Shown here: positions 1 through 8,904 of the stretch, in pieces
Numbering within the stretch: the stretch's first letter is position 1
Layout: each line of letters starts with the position of its first letter
Translations under genes and position numbers: made by a program
From: an uncultured Bacilli bacterium
Lineage (GTDB): Bacteria > Bacillota_I > Bacilli_A > RFN20 > CAG-826
DNA: 64,000 nucleotides
Assembly: GCA_934140155.1 (NCBI GenBank)
Contig: CAKPBC010000003.1
Coordinates: 62,001 to 126,000 of the forward strand
Direction of reading: 5' to 3'
Notes under the pieces: model-generated
The model's database searches: none
What the model was told of the DNA's origin: nothing
What the model saw: only the letters and a program-made list of their open reading frames with translations

Positions 1-392
1 CAGAAATTAAAGCACATACCATCCCAACAATGGAAGTATTATTCGATTTCTTAGAGAAAATAGTTTATGAAATTAATATGGACCCAATTACTCGTCCATT
101 TGTTTTAAAATCAAGAATTAATAATCCGAAATACTTAAGCGCTATTATAGTTATTGCTCAATCACATATTGCAATCCACTATAATTACAAAACTAAATAT
201 ATGTACGCAGATATCTTCTCTTGCGCACCATTTGATTACACTAATATTGATAAAATCTACGCTCCATTAGGAGAAGTAGTATCTAATGAATTAACCGCTC
301 GCGGAAGTAAACATATTTACAAAGTAAAATCAAAAGTTTCAAAAACTGATTTACGCGCGAATATGCGCTGGCAAAAAGCAATAAAGAAATAG
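1..392 (+). CDS. S-adenosylmethionine decarboxylase-like protein (SpeD family), 5' partial
   Basis: The reading frame is open to the left window edge (codons run in frame from position 3), so the N-terminus is missing and the ATG at 30 is probably internal. The motif AQSHIAIH followed by YADIFSCAP matches the pyruvoyl-enzyme core of SpeD: the Ser that becomes the pyruvoyl group, the following His and the catalytic Cys are present. In characterised SpeD the residue before the cleavage Ser is Glu; here it is Gln. The family decarboxylates S-adenosylmethionine for spermidine synthesis, and some homologues have shifted to ornithine or arginine. A LOG-family gene begins 1 nt after the stop, so the two are probably cotranscribed. 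Family assignment is fairly sure; substrate is open. Confidence 0.75.
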   Translation, partial: EIKAHTIPTMEVLFDFLEKIVYEINMDPITRPFVLKSRINNPKYLSAIIVIAQSHIAIHYNYKTKYMYADIFSCAPFDYTNIDKIYAPLGEVVSNELTARGSKHIYKVKSKVSKTDLRANMRWQKAIKK

Positions 393-393
393 T

Positions 394-936
394 ATGAATA
401 TTACAGTTTACTTAGGCGCTAATGAGGGGAATGACCATTCTTTAAAGAGGTCAGTCGCGGATTTTGGAACTTGGATTGGAAAAACTAATAATACATTAGT
501 TTATGGCGGTTCCCGTATTGGCTTAATGGGTGTTATTGCAGAAAATGCTTTAAAAAGTAACGCTAAAGTTATTGGCGTTGAACCAAGATTCTTTGTAGAA
601 AAAGAATTGCAAAATGATGATTTAAGTGAATTAATCATCACTGAAAATATGTCTGAACGTAAAGCAAAAATGATTGAATTAGGTGATGCTTTTGTGGCTT
701 TTCCTGGTGGGACAGGCACATTAGAAGAAATATCAGAAATCATGTCGATGGTTTCTTTAAATCACACTAACGCACCATGTATTATTTTTAATCTTCATGG
801 TTATTATGATGGACTTAAAACTTTACTTGATAAAATGATTGAAATGGATTTGTCTTCAATAGAAAGACAAAAAGGTATTTATTTTGCCTCAACGTTAGAA
901 GAAGTAGAAAAGATTTTACTTACCAAAACATTTTAA
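394..936 (+). CDS. LOG-family protein (possible nucleoside monophosphate phosphoribohydrolase)
   Basis: The 180-residue protein has the Rossmann-type LOG fold signatures YGGSRIGLMG near residue 37 and PGGTGTLEE near residue 104. The second carries the conserved Arg/Glu-type nucleotide site used by cytokinin riboside 5'-monophosphate phosphoribohydrolases (often misannotated lysine decarboxylase). Family members cleave the N-glycosidic bond of AMP-like nucleotides in the cytoplasm. Length is normal for the family. It starts 1 nt after the SpeD-like gene. The true substrate in bacteria of this type is often unknown. Confidence 0.85.
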   Translation: MNITVYLGANEGNDHSLKRSVADFGTWIGKTNNTLVYGGSRIGLMGVIAENALKSNAKVIGVEPRFFVEKELQNDDLSELIITENMSERKAKMIELGDAFVAFPGGTGTLEEISEIMSMVSLNHTNAPCIIFNLHGYYDGLKTLLDKMIEMDLSSIERQKGIYFASTLEEVEKILLTKTF

Positions 937-1087
937 TTAAAGCAATAAATTCTAATTCAATATTTGCTTAATTAAGTAGTATTAATTACAAAATTTTGTA
1001 TTCAAATTTTACTATAATGCTTGTAGGTTACTTTAACAAAGATGATTAATAAATTCTGTATAAAAAATTATGTAGGAGTGAATTGAT

Positions 1088-1888
1088 ATGCTTAATATAA
1101 TTAAAACGCCATCAAATGATGAGTTTTTTAATCTTGTAAAAAACTCTGAAAAAAATATATATTTATGTGCACCATTTATAAAAAAAGAAATCGTCGATAA
1201 AATATTAGATGCTAGAAAAGACGGAATAACAATGGTAGTTATTACATCTTCAAATATATCTAATTTTTTATGTGGATCTCTTGATATATCGGCAATAAAA
1301 GAATTAATTAATCAAGGTGTTACAGTTAGAAATTATCAAAATTTGCACGCAAAAATATACATTTTCGATAGAGAAAAGGCATTAGTGACATCAGCAAATT
1401 TAACAAATAATGCTTTATACAACAATTATGAATATGGAGTTTTGATTGAAAATGATGAAATTATCAATCAAATTTATGAAGATTATCAAGAAATGCTTGA
1501 TAATGAAGATTGTGGTACTTTTAATATTAGTTTGTTAAATAATCTTGATAAAATAAAACGACGAATTAAAAAAAGACCAATAATAAATGTTGATTTTGAT
1601 AATGACACGATCATTATTGAAGAAAAAAACATTTTAACTAAAAATATGTCTTCTTGGCAAAAAGATATTTTTGAAATAGTTAATGAATTTGATGAAAATA
1701 TATTTCTTATAGATGATATTTACCATTTTGACAATGTTTTAAAACTAAAGCATCCTAATAACAATTTTATTGAAGCAAAAATTAGACAAATCTTGCAACA
1801 ATTAAGAGATATGGGATTTATTAAGTTTGTGAGTAAGGGAAAATATAAGAAGTTATGGATTGATAAATCGAAAGTGAGTGAGAATTAA
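1088..1888 (+). CDS. Phospholipase D-like nuclease with C-terminal DpnI-type winged helix
   Basis: The N-terminal part (about residues 1-140) is a single PLD-nuclease domain. It carries one HKD motif: HAKIYIFD followed by SANLTNNAL near residues 107-130. The C-terminal part (about 195-262) ends in IRQILQQLRDMGFIKFV and GKYKKLW, which resembles the winged-helix domain of DpnI and Dam-replacing proteins. PLD-type restriction enzymes such as BfiI work as dimers with one HKD motif per subunit, so a DNA-cleaving role is plausible. No methyltransferase gene lies next to it in the window. A strong RBS (TAGGAGTG) precedes the ATG. A small gene follows with almost no gap. Restriction or other defence is an inference. 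Confidence 0.65.
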   Translation: MLNIIKTPSNDEFFNLVKNSEKNIYLCAPFIKKEIVDKILDARKDGITMVVITSSNISNFLCGSLDISAIKELINQGVTVRNYQNLHAKIYIFDREKALVTSANLTNNALYNNYEYGVLIENDEIINQIYEDYQEMLDNEDCGTFNISLLNNLDKIKRRIKKRPIINVDFDNDTIIIEEKNILTKNMSSWQKDIFEIVNEFDENIFLIDDIYHFDNVLKLKHPNNNFIEAKIRQILQQLRDMGFIKFVSKGKYKKLWIDKSKVSEN

Positions 1889-1889
1889 A

Positions 1890-2168
1890 ATGAAATATAT
1901 TGAACAGTTAGAAATTGCAAAAAAAGAAAAATTAAATATTACTAAGCTATTTATTGCTTATGAAATGGAATCTTTATTAGGATCAGATAAAAATAAAATT
2001 AGCAAAGATAAATATGAAGAACTTTGCTCTATTGTGTACGAACATTATTTGAATATTGACTATTCTTCAATTAACGATGTGGCACAAATTGTCTATGACT
2101 TATATTTAGATAATAAAAAAATTTCTGAAAATATTATTCGTGAAAAACTAGAAACTTTGTATTTATAA
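1890..2168 (+). CDS. Small protein of unknown function next to the PLD nuclease
   Basis: The 92-residue protein is rich in Lys, Glu and Ile and predicted to be mostly helical, with no signal peptide or membrane segment. I chose the ATG at 1890, 1 nt after the nuclease stop; a GTG at 1878 in the same frame would overlap that gene. Tight spacing suggests cotranscription and possibly a partner or immunity role for the nuclease, but no family is recognised. Confidence 0.55.
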   Translation: MKYIEQLEIAKKEKLNITKLFIAYEMESLLGSDKNKISKDKYEELCSIVYEHYLNIDYSSINDVAQIVYDLYLDNKKISENIIREKLETLYL

Positions 2169-2318
2169 TTTGAACTATAAACCAAATTGATAAATAAAAG
2201 CCTTATCAATTATTATTAGGTGGAGTTCAAATTGAAAAAATACTATCAATCAAAATAATTATTTAATAATTAAAATTAATTTGTTATACTTTATTTCAGT
2301 AAGAAAGAGGTGGTATTT

Positions 2319-4130
2319 ATGGCATTTGATCAAAAGAAAATACGTAATTTTTCTATTATTGCACATATTGATCATGGTAAATCCACTTTAGCAGATCGAA
2401 TCTTAGAACTTACTGGTAGCGTGGATAAACGCGAAATGAAAGAGCAACTACTTGATTCAATGGATCTAGAAAGAGAACGTGGAATCACAATTAAACTTAA
2501 TGCAGTTACTCTTAATTACGTAGCAGACGATGGAGAAACGTATATATTTAACTTAATTGACACCCCGGGACACGTCGACTTTACTTATGAAGTATCTCGT
2601 TCTTTAGCGGCTTGTGAAGGCGCTTTGTTAGTTGTTGATGCCACGCAAGGAGTGGAAGCTCAAACATTAGCAAATGTTTATTTAGCGGTTGATAATGATT
2701 TAGAGATTATTCCAGTTATTAATAAAATTGATTTACCTTCTGCTCATCCTGAATTTGTAAAAAAAGAAATTGAACAAAGAATTGGTATTACGTGTGATGA
2801 CGCAGTTGAAGTATCCGCTAAAACGGGGCTTAATGTTGAACAAGTCTTAAAAATGATTGTGAAAGATATACCTGCTCCAGTAGGTGATATTAACGCGCCA
2901 TTAAAAGCTTTAATATTTGATTCAAATTATGACGCATACCGTGGTGTTGTCATTAATATTCGCTTAAAAGAAGGACAAGTTAAAGTTGGAGATGTTATCC
3001 ATCTTATGGCGGCTAATAAGGACTATTTAGTTACTGAACTTGGCATCCGTACACCAAAAGAAGAAAAACGTGATGTTTTATATGCTGGTGAAGTTGGCTA
3101 TCTATGTGCGCAAATTAAAGATATTAAAGATGTTCATCCAGGTGAAACAGTAACCTTAAAAAACAATATGGCTAAAGAACCTTTACCAGGATATCGTCAT
3201 ATTAACCCAATGGTGTTCTGTGGTTTATACCCAGTTGATTCGAAAAAATATGGTGATTTAAAAGAAGCTTTAGAAAAATTATGCTTAAATGATTCATCTT
3301 TACAATTTGAACCAGAAACCTCACAAGCTCTAGGATTTGGTTTTAGATGTGGATTCTTAGGCTTATTACATATGGATGTAGTCCAAGAACGTTTAGAAAG
3401 AGAATATAACATTGATTTAATCTTAACTGCGCCATCGGTTATTTATAAAGTAAAGCTTACTAATGGTGATATCATCAATCTTGATAACCCATCAAAATTA
3501 CCTGATTCCTCATTGGTCAAAGCAATTGAAGAACCTTATGTCAATGCTTCAATAATGACACCAAAAGAGTATGTTGGTCCAATTATGGAATTATGCCAAG
3601 AAAAAAGAGGAATTTACACCGATTTAGAATATTTTGATGATACCCGTATGATTTTAAAATACGAAATACCATTAAGTGAAATTGTTTATAATTTCTTTGA
3701 TAAACTCAAAAGCTATTCAAAAGGTTATGCTTCATTTGACTATGAATTAAGTGAATATAAAGAATCTAACTTAGCTAAAATGGATATCTTATTAAATGGA
3801 CAACCAATTGATGCTTTATCATTAATTGTTTATAAACCTTCTGCTTATACTCGTGGAAATTTAATTACGAGAAAACTTAAAGATGTTATTCCCCGTCAAC
3901 AATTTGAAGTACCAGTTCAAGCGGCAATAAACGGAAAAGTTATCGCCCGTACTGATATTAAAGCCATGCGAAAAGATGTCTTAGCGAAATGTTACGGTGG
4001 AGATATTTCTCGTAAAAGAAAACTTCTTGATAAACAAAAAGAAGGTAAAAAACGTATGAAAAAAATTGGTTCTGTGGAAGTCCCACAAGAAGCGTTTATG
4101 TCTCTACTTTCTATCGATGATGACGAATAA
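2319..4130 (+). CDS. lepA: Elongation factor 4 (LepA), ribosome back-translocating GTPase
   Basis: The protein is 603 residues long, the usual LepA size. It opens with KIRNFSIIAHIDHGKSTLADRI (G1 P-loop), then RGITIK (switch I), DTPGHVDF (G3) and NKIDLP (G4). EF-G-like domains follow, with the LepA-specific C-terminal part ending in ISRKRKLLDKQKEGKKRMK. It binds stalled ribosomes and promotes back-translocation. The ATG at 2319 has the RBS AAGAGGTGG; a GTG at 2310 lies inside that RBS. Its position before hemW and the hrcA operon is the standard Bacilli order. Confidence 0.97.
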   Translation: MAFDQKKIRNFSIIAHIDHGKSTLADRILELTGSVDKREMKEQLLDSMDLERERGITIKLNAVTLNYVADDGETYIFNLIDTPGHVDFTYEVSRSLAACEGALLVVDATQGVEAQTLANVYLAVDNDLEIIPVINKIDLPSAHPEFVKKEIEQRIGITCDDAVEVSAKTGLNVEQVLKMIVKDIPAPVGDINAPLKALIFDSNYDAYRGVVINIRLKEGQVKVGDVIHLMAANKDYLVTELGIRTPKEEKRDVLYAGEVGYLCAQIKDIKDVHPGETVTLKNNMAKEPLPGYRHINPMVFCGLYPVDSKKYGDLKEALEKLCLNDSSLQFEPETSQALGFGFRCGFLGLLHMDVVQERLEREYNIDLILTAPSVIYKVKLTNGDIINLDNPSKLPDSSLVKAIEEPYVNASIMTPKEYVGPIMELCQEKRGIYTDLEYFDDTRMILKYEIPLSEIVYNFFDKLKSYSKGYASFDYELSEYKESNLAKMDILLNGQPIDALSLIVYKPSAYTRGNLITRKLKDVIPRQQFEVPVQAAINGKVIARTDIKAMRKDVLAKCYGGDISRKRKLLDKQKEGKKRMKKIGSVEVPQEAFMSLLSIDDDE

Positions 4131-4152
4131 GCACGAATTTCGTGCTTTTTTT
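4131..4152 (+). terminator. Rho-independent terminator of lepA
   Basis: A stem GCACGAA/TTCGTGC starts directly after the lepA stop codon and is followed by a run of eight T. Confidence 0.85.
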
Positions 4153-4254
4153 GTGCTTTATGTCACATTTTGTTAGTAGATTTTTAGTAAATATTTAGTT
4201 TTTATGTAGAATATAACTTGTAAATTTGTTACAATTAATTCCGAGGTGAAGCCT

Positions 4255-5637
4255 ATGGGTAACGAAAACCTGGCATTCAAATATTCTAATGACATATACG
4301 CAACAAGAAAACAAGTATCACAAATGCTTGGAATTTCTAACATTGATAAGTTTTGGAATGATATTATTTCTTATCGTAGTCATTATACTTTAAGTTTAAA
4401 TTTAAGAAACATCGAAAGAATGCCAATGAATTTAGTATTATCACCAAAAATACTTGATGATTTAGTAGCAAAAGAACGTAAATTATCTAAATTGATGGTG
4501 AAATTCGGTAAATTAAATGATGATGATTATGTTAAATATTCAGTAAGAAATAATCAATATAATTTGATTCTTACTAATATTGCCCAAAAATATCATATTG
4601 ATTTTTCTGAAGGATTATTAAATCTTATCATTAGTGGTAATGCTTCTTCATTAACACCAAGTCAAAATATCTTGCTAAATTATTATCAAGCACTACACCA
4701 TATTGAAACTCGCTTTTATGATCCAATTGATGAAAAATTATTACGAACACTATTAGGATATTTAGTATCATCAAATGATGAAAACATTTACCGTAAAGAA
4801 GAAATAGAAGATGCCTCATCAAGAATCATTATTGACCGTATTTATAGTGCAGCACCAGTTGAACGAATTGTTCCAATGATGAATGATTTATTTGATTTTC
4901 TTAATAATAATAACAATTGTCCAGCCTTAGCTAAAGCAATTGTGGCTTTCTATTATGTAATGATGATTAAGCCCTTTGATTTCTTTTCCGAAGAAATGGC
5001 CACCTTACTTGCTAAATACGTTTTAGCGCATAATGACTTTGAAGAGCCTAGTGTACTTATTGATTTTGAGTGTTTCATTAATAATTATCAAGAAGATGTT
5101 AATTATATTATGAAAGAAGTAAATAAAACTAATGATGTAACATATTTATTAACATTTATGTTAGACAAAATAACTGAACACATTGATAATATGTCCTCAT
5201 CGATTGAGGTGAGCAATTCAAAGTCAATTGAAAAGGAATTCTTTAAAAGTGAACTAGATAAAAGCGAACCAGAAGAAAAAATTGAAAAAAAACATGTAGA
5301 AGTAGTGGAAAGTCAAGAAGATTTGTTGCATAATGTTGATTATGAGGTACGTGTTGCACTTCCTAAACTTCCAATTGGATTAGATGAACGTAACGCTAAT
5401 GCAATCGCGGAGCATTTATTAGAAATGAAACCTAACCTTAAACGCGGCGAAGCGCAATTCTATGCTCGACACTGCACAATTGGTAAATATTACACCATCC
5501 AACAATACAAAGAAATGAATGAATGTGCTTATGAAACAGCGCGTACATCTATGGATAATTTGGTTAGTGAAGGATTTTACCAAAAAGAAATGATTAAAAA
5601 TAAGAAGTATGTATATACTCCAATTCCAAGAAAGTAG
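4255..5637 (+). CDS. Degenerate Fic-fold protein with C-terminal helix-turn-helix
   Basis: The 460-residue protein reads like a Fic domain in its middle (about residues 140-260). It has an upstream helix pair, the PVERIVPMMNDLFDFLN stretch (201-217), then AKAIVAFYYVMMIKPFDFFSEEMATLLAKYVLAH. The Fic catalytic motif HPFx(D/E)GNGR is replaced here by KPFDFFSEEM (from residue 239). Both the catalytic His and the glycines of the phosphate loop are missing, so AMPylation is unlikely. The last 65 residues look like a winged helix (YTIQQYKEMNECAYETARTSM), suggesting DNA binding. ATG 4255 is chosen because it follows the RBS CGAGGTGAA. It sits between lepA and hemW. Role unknown; a regulator is the best guess. 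Confidence 0.55.
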   Translation: MGNENLAFKYSNDIYATRKQVSQMLGISNIDKFWNDIISYRSHYTLSLNLRNIERMPMNLVLSPKILDDLVAKERKLSKLMVKFGKLNDDDYVKYSVRNNQYNLILTNIAQKYHIDFSEGLLNLIISGNASSLTPSQNILLNYYQALHHIETRFYDPIDEKLLRTLLGYLVSSNDENIYRKEEIEDASSRIIIDRIYSAAPVERIVPMMNDLFDFLNNNNNCPALAKAIVAFYYVMMIKPFDFFSEEMATLLAKYVLAHNDFEEPSVLIDFECFINNYQEDVNYIMKEVNKTNDVTYLLTFMLDKITEHIDNMSSSIEVSNSKSIEKEFFKSELDKSEPEEKIEKKHVEVVESQEDLLHNVDYEVRVALPKLPIGLDERNANAIAEHLLEMKPNLKRGEAQFYARHCTIGKYYTIQQYKEMNECAYETARTSMDNLVSEGFYQKEMIKNKKYVYTPIPRK

Positions 5638-5646
5638 GTATTTATT

Positions 5647-5892
5647 ATGTTTTTAACGATGCATCCGTTATTATTTATCGTAGTTATTTTAGCTTTTTTC
5701 GGTCTTATTGCTCTTATTGTTTTCATTTTAAGAAAACATTTACCAAGTCTTCGTGATGATGGAGAGAAACCTGCTACTAAAGAAGAAGCAGCAAAAGAAG
5801 CTCTTGATCGTATTTTAGTTCCTATCGAAGATAACGATGAAAATAAAGAAAAAGAAGATTCAAAAGAAGAAAATAATGAAAAGAGTGAATAG
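5647..5892 (+). CDS. Small single-pass membrane protein with acidic tail
   Basis: The 81-residue protein has one membrane segment (about residues 8-28, LFIVVILAFFGLIALIVFIL). A Lys/Glu/Asp-rich soluble tail follows, predicted on the cytoplasmic side because positive residues follow the segment. It starts 9 nt after the Fic-like gene and its end overlaps the start of hemW by 17 nt, so the three are cotranscribed. No family recognised. Confidence 0.6.
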   Translation: MFLTMHPLLFIVVILAFFGLIALIVFILRKHLPSLRDDGEKPATKEEAAKEALDRILVPIEDNDENKEKEDSKEENNEKSE

Positions 5893-6979
5893 TTTATATA
5901 TTCATATTCCGTTTTGTACACATCTTTGTGAGTACTGTGATTTCACAAAGATGTTTTATTTACGCCCCTTTGTTAATAAATATATTAAATTTTTAGTTAA
6001 AGAAATTGATGACTTAAAAAGCCAAAAATTTAAAACCATTTATATTGGTGGAGGAACGCCTTCTTCTTTAAGTGCTTATAACTTAAAATTACTTTTAGCA
6101 TCTTTAAATAAGCATCTAAAAAAAAATACAGAATTCACTATTGAAGCAAATGTTGAAAATTTAACGTTAGAAAAATTACGCCTTTTTAAAGAATATGGCA
6201 TTAATCGTATTTCGATTGGTGTTCAAACTTTTAATTATGAATTACTTAAAAGTATTAATAGACATCATTCAGAACGACAAGTAAAATACTGGATTAAACA
6301 AATTAAGAAAATGGGATTTAATAATATTAATATTGATTTAATATATGGACTTCCTAATCAAACTATGGAATTATTTAAAAATGATTTAAAAGAAGCAATA
6401 TCATTAGATATTAATCATATTTCTTCATATTCTTTAACAGTTTCTAAAGGAACAATGTTTTATAATAAAGGAGTTAAAGAAGTAGATGAAGATACTTCAC
6501 GTATGTATTATGATGCGTTATATAGCTATTTAACTAAACATGGATTTAAACGTTATGAAGTTTCTAATTTTGCTAAAAATAAAGCATATTCAAAACATAA
6601 TTTAACTTATTGGAACGATGAAAATTATATTGGACTTGGATTAGGTGCACACGGATATGTTAATAATATTAGATATCAAAATGCAACGAATATAAATGAT
6701 TATTTAAAAGGAAATACTATTCAATATAAAGAAGAACTTTCTAATATTAATATATTAGAAGAATTTTTGATGCTAAATTTACGTAAATATAATGGCTTTT
6801 TGATATCTGATTTTAATAAACGCTTCGGCAATATAAAATCACATAAATTATATAAAATAATTAAAGAATTAGAACAAGAAAAAATGCTTAAAGTAACTAA
6901 ATATCGCATTTATCCAACATATGAAGGAATGATGCTACTCGACACTATTTTATTAAGACTCTTTATGGTTGAGCAGTAA
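5876..6979 (+). CDS. hemW: Radical SAM heme chaperone HemW
   Basis: The protein is 367 residues long and starts MKRVNSLYIHIPFCTHLCEYCDF. The CxxxCxxC cysteines C14, C18 and C21 ligate the SAM 4Fe-4S cluster. GGGTPSS and EANVENL are further typical motifs, and a HemN C-terminal domain follows. Length and the absence of an additional N-terminal segment fit HemW, the heme-binding relative of coproporphyrinogen oxidase HemN. The ATG at 5876 is used because this segment starts right at the conserved N-terminus; an upstream in-frame start would translate the acidic coding tail of the previous gene. lepA-hemW-hrcA is the normal Bacilli order, interrupted here by about 15 kb. Confidence 0.88.
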   Translation: MKRVNSLYIHIPFCTHLCEYCDFTKMFYLRPFVNKYIKFLVKEIDDLKSQKFKTIYIGGGTPSSLSAYNLKLLLASLNKHLKKNTEFTIEANVENLTLEKLRLFKEYGINRISIGVQTFNYELLKSINRHHSERQVKYWIKQIKKMGFNNINIDLIYGLPNQTMELFKNDLKEAISLDINHISSYSLTVSKGTMFYNKGVKEVDEDTSRMYYDALYSYLTKHGFKRYEVSNFAKNKAYSKHNLTYWNDENYIGLGLGAHGYVNNIRYQNATNINDYLKGNTIQYKEELSNINILEEFLMLNLRKYNGFLISDFNKRFGNIKSHKLYKIIKELEQEKMLKVTKYRIYPTYEGMMLLDTILLRLFMVEQ

Positions 6980-7010
6980 AGCAGATAATCCAGTATTTTA
7001 AATTTTATTA

Positions 7011-7025
7011 TTGAAAGCGCTTCTA
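7011..7025 (+). promoter_or_regulatory. Possible catabolite-responsive (cre-like) site
   Basis: TTGAAAGCGCTTCTA matches the CcpA cre consensus WTGNAANCGNWNNCW except one position near the end. It lies 78 bp upstream of the phosphatase lipoprotein gene. A single near-match in AT-rich DNA is weak evidence. Confidence 0.25.
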
Positions 7026-7102
7026 AATGGTTATAAAATTAATTGTAAGCTTTTAAATTAACAACACTAAAAATTATTAAAGAAAGGTTAAAATTTACAA
7101 TC

Positions 7103-8815
7103 ATGAAACAAAAGAAATTACTATTTATTTTGAGTTTATTAACACTTAGCGCCTCAACATTGGTATCATGTGGAGGAAAAACTAGTGGTGTGACTTCAAA
7201 CAATACAACTCCGCCTTCACCATCAACTTCCTTAGTTTCCCCATCTACAACACCGATACCATCAATAAGCACAAGCACATCGTCTTCAACACCAACCCCA
7301 GTTGTCCCAGATAATGAAGTAAAAAACTATACGTTATTTGCGCACAAAGAAGGAACAACAAGATTTGAAGCTGAAGAAGTAGATGTTTCAAAATATGTGA
7401 TATCAAGTGATAATCCAACAAAAGTCGTTGAAAGAACAGATGCCTCAAATGGTAAGTTTTTAGCAGCGTCAACAGGTGATACTGCTAAGAATTCAACATT
7501 TGAATTCAAAATATCATTAGATTTTGATGCAACAATTTCTATGACTGCATCTTACGCACAATCAAACAAATGGAAAGATTATAGTCAAGATTTAACAAAA
7601 TCTTATACTTATATTGTTGATGAAAATCGCAATATGATGCTATCTTCTGAAAAAACAATTCTTGCTTCTAGAACTGATATTACGAAATGGGAACAATTTA
7701 ACTATACTCCAATAACTTTAAATAAAGGAACCCATACTTTTTCTGTTAAAGTAGCGGAAAATACCGGTAAAGGTAATCCTAATATTGATTATTTAGATTT
7801 TAATATTATTAAAGTGACTGGTGGAGTTATTGATGAAGATAAAGCTCCAGAAAATGATTTTCATAGTTCAATTCAATATCAATACATAAATGATTCCGAT
7901 TATGAAAATGTTAGTAAATACGCAAATGGAGTAATAGAACTAAGTAAACCTCGAGGTATCGTGATTGATTTCAAAGATGAAAACATTTCTAGCAATAGTC
8001 TTGTTTTAGAGTATGCAGATAATGAACACTTTGATAATTCAGTTATTATAAATAACATTACATCAAAAAAGTACGCTATCCAAAATCTAAAATTAGGACA
8101 AGATTTGTATTGGCGAGTTACTGATTCACAAAGTAATTTAAGCAAAGCAAAAACTCAGCATCTACAAGTTGCAGATAAAGGACCAAGAAATATAGCAATT
8201 GACGGAGTTAGTAATGTCCGTGATATTGGTGGTTATAAATCTTCGCTAGTTAGCAATGGAAAGATTAAACAAGGATTATATTATCGTGGCGCTAATTTAA
8301 ATTCGATTAGCGAAGATGGAAAAAAAGAAATGTTAAGATTAGGCATTAAAAGAGAAATTGATATGCGTGATTCTTATCAATGTCTTGGCCCATATGTTGA
8401 TGGGATAAGTTATAGTGCCGTATCAATTCCTTCTGGAACGGAAAGTAAAAGATTTGAAGAATTTAAAGATGAATATAAACAAATATTTGCAATAATCGCT
8501 AATGCTGATAAAGAACCAATTTATCTTCACTGTACTGCTGGCGCTGATCGTACGGGTATTGCCACATTTATGTTATTAACTGTTTGTGGCGCTAGTTATG
8601 AGGATATGGCTAGAGACTACTTATTTACTAATTTCTCTACCCAAGGAACAAGAGTACCTAATTATACTTCTGAATTTAAAGCATGGTGGTCTAAATTAGA
8701 TAATTTTGAAGGTAATACAAAAGCTGATAAAGCCAAATCGTGGTTAATTAGTAAAGGCATAACAGCTGAACAAGTAGAAAAAATCAGATCTATTTTTGTT
8801 GAAAATTATAAATAA
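7103..8815 (+). CDS. Secreted lipoprotein with carbohydrate-binding-like module and tyrosine phosphatase domain
   Basis: The protein has 570 residues. A lipoprotein signal peptide ends at lipobox LVSC (C23). A Ser/Thr/Pro-rich linker (about 28-70) follows, then a beta-rich CBM6/35-like module (about 75-215, with FEAEEVDVS and LNKGTHTFSVKV). A fibronectin-like stretch (about 250-355) precedes a phosphatase domain from about 360. That domain has the motif NVRDIGGYK and the active-site loop HCTAGADRTG, with Cys477 as nucleophile and Arg483 binding phosphate. It resembles the Y_phosphatase3 family of protein-tyrosine or phosphoinositide phosphatases. It should act outside the cell, anchored to the membrane. 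It is a single-gene unit closed by a strong terminator. Confidence 0.8.
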   Translation: MKQKKLLFILSLLTLSASTLVSCGGKTSGVTSNNTTPPSPSTSLVSPSTTPIPSISTSTSSSTPTPVVPDNEVKNYTLFAHKEGTTRFEAEEVDVSKYVISSDNPTKVVERTDASNGKFLAASTGDTAKNSTFEFKISLDFDATISMTASYAQSNKWKDYSQDLTKSYTYIVDENRNMMLSSEKTILASRTDITKWEQFNYTPITLNKGTHTFSVKVAENTGKGNPNIDYLDFNIIKVTGGVIDEDKAPENDFHSSIQYQYINDSDYENVSKYANGVIELSKPRGIVIDFKDENISSNSLVLEYADNEHFDNSVIINNITSKKYAIQNLKLGQDLYWRVTDSQSNLSKAKTQHLQVADKGPRNIAIDGVSNVRDIGGYKSSLVSNGKIKQGLYYRGANLNSISEDGKKEMLRLGIKREIDMRDSYQCLGPYVDGISYSAVSIPSGTESKRFEEFKDEYKQIFAIIANADKEPIYLHCTAGADRTGIATFMLLTVCGASYEDMARDYLFTNFSTQGTRVPNYTSEFKAWWSKLDNFEGNTKADKAKSWLISKGITAEQVEKIRSIFVENYK

Positions 8816-8820
8816 AAAGT

Positions 8821-8868
8821 AAAATGGCAAACATAATTTTGAAATTTTTGTGTTTGCCATTTTTATAT
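8821..8868 (+). terminator. Rho-independent terminator after the phosphatase lipoprotein
   Basis: Inverted repeat AAAATGGCAAACA / TGTTTGCCATTTTT with a 17-nt loop. It separates this gene from the operon that begins at 9046. Confidence 0.85.
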
Positions 8869-8904
8869 ATTTAAAAAAAGATAAAAATTTTCAAATTGTT
8901 AAGA

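Noticed and set aside
5577..5921. A 114-codon minus-strand frame opposite the small membrane protein and hemW start.
   Set aside because: It is antisense to well-supported genes, Ser/Phe-rich from reverse reading of Lys/Glu codons, and has no RBS.
5876..6979. Coproporphyrinogen III dehydrogenase HemN.
   Set aside because: Length, N-terminus and the lepA-hemW-hrcA order favour HemW.
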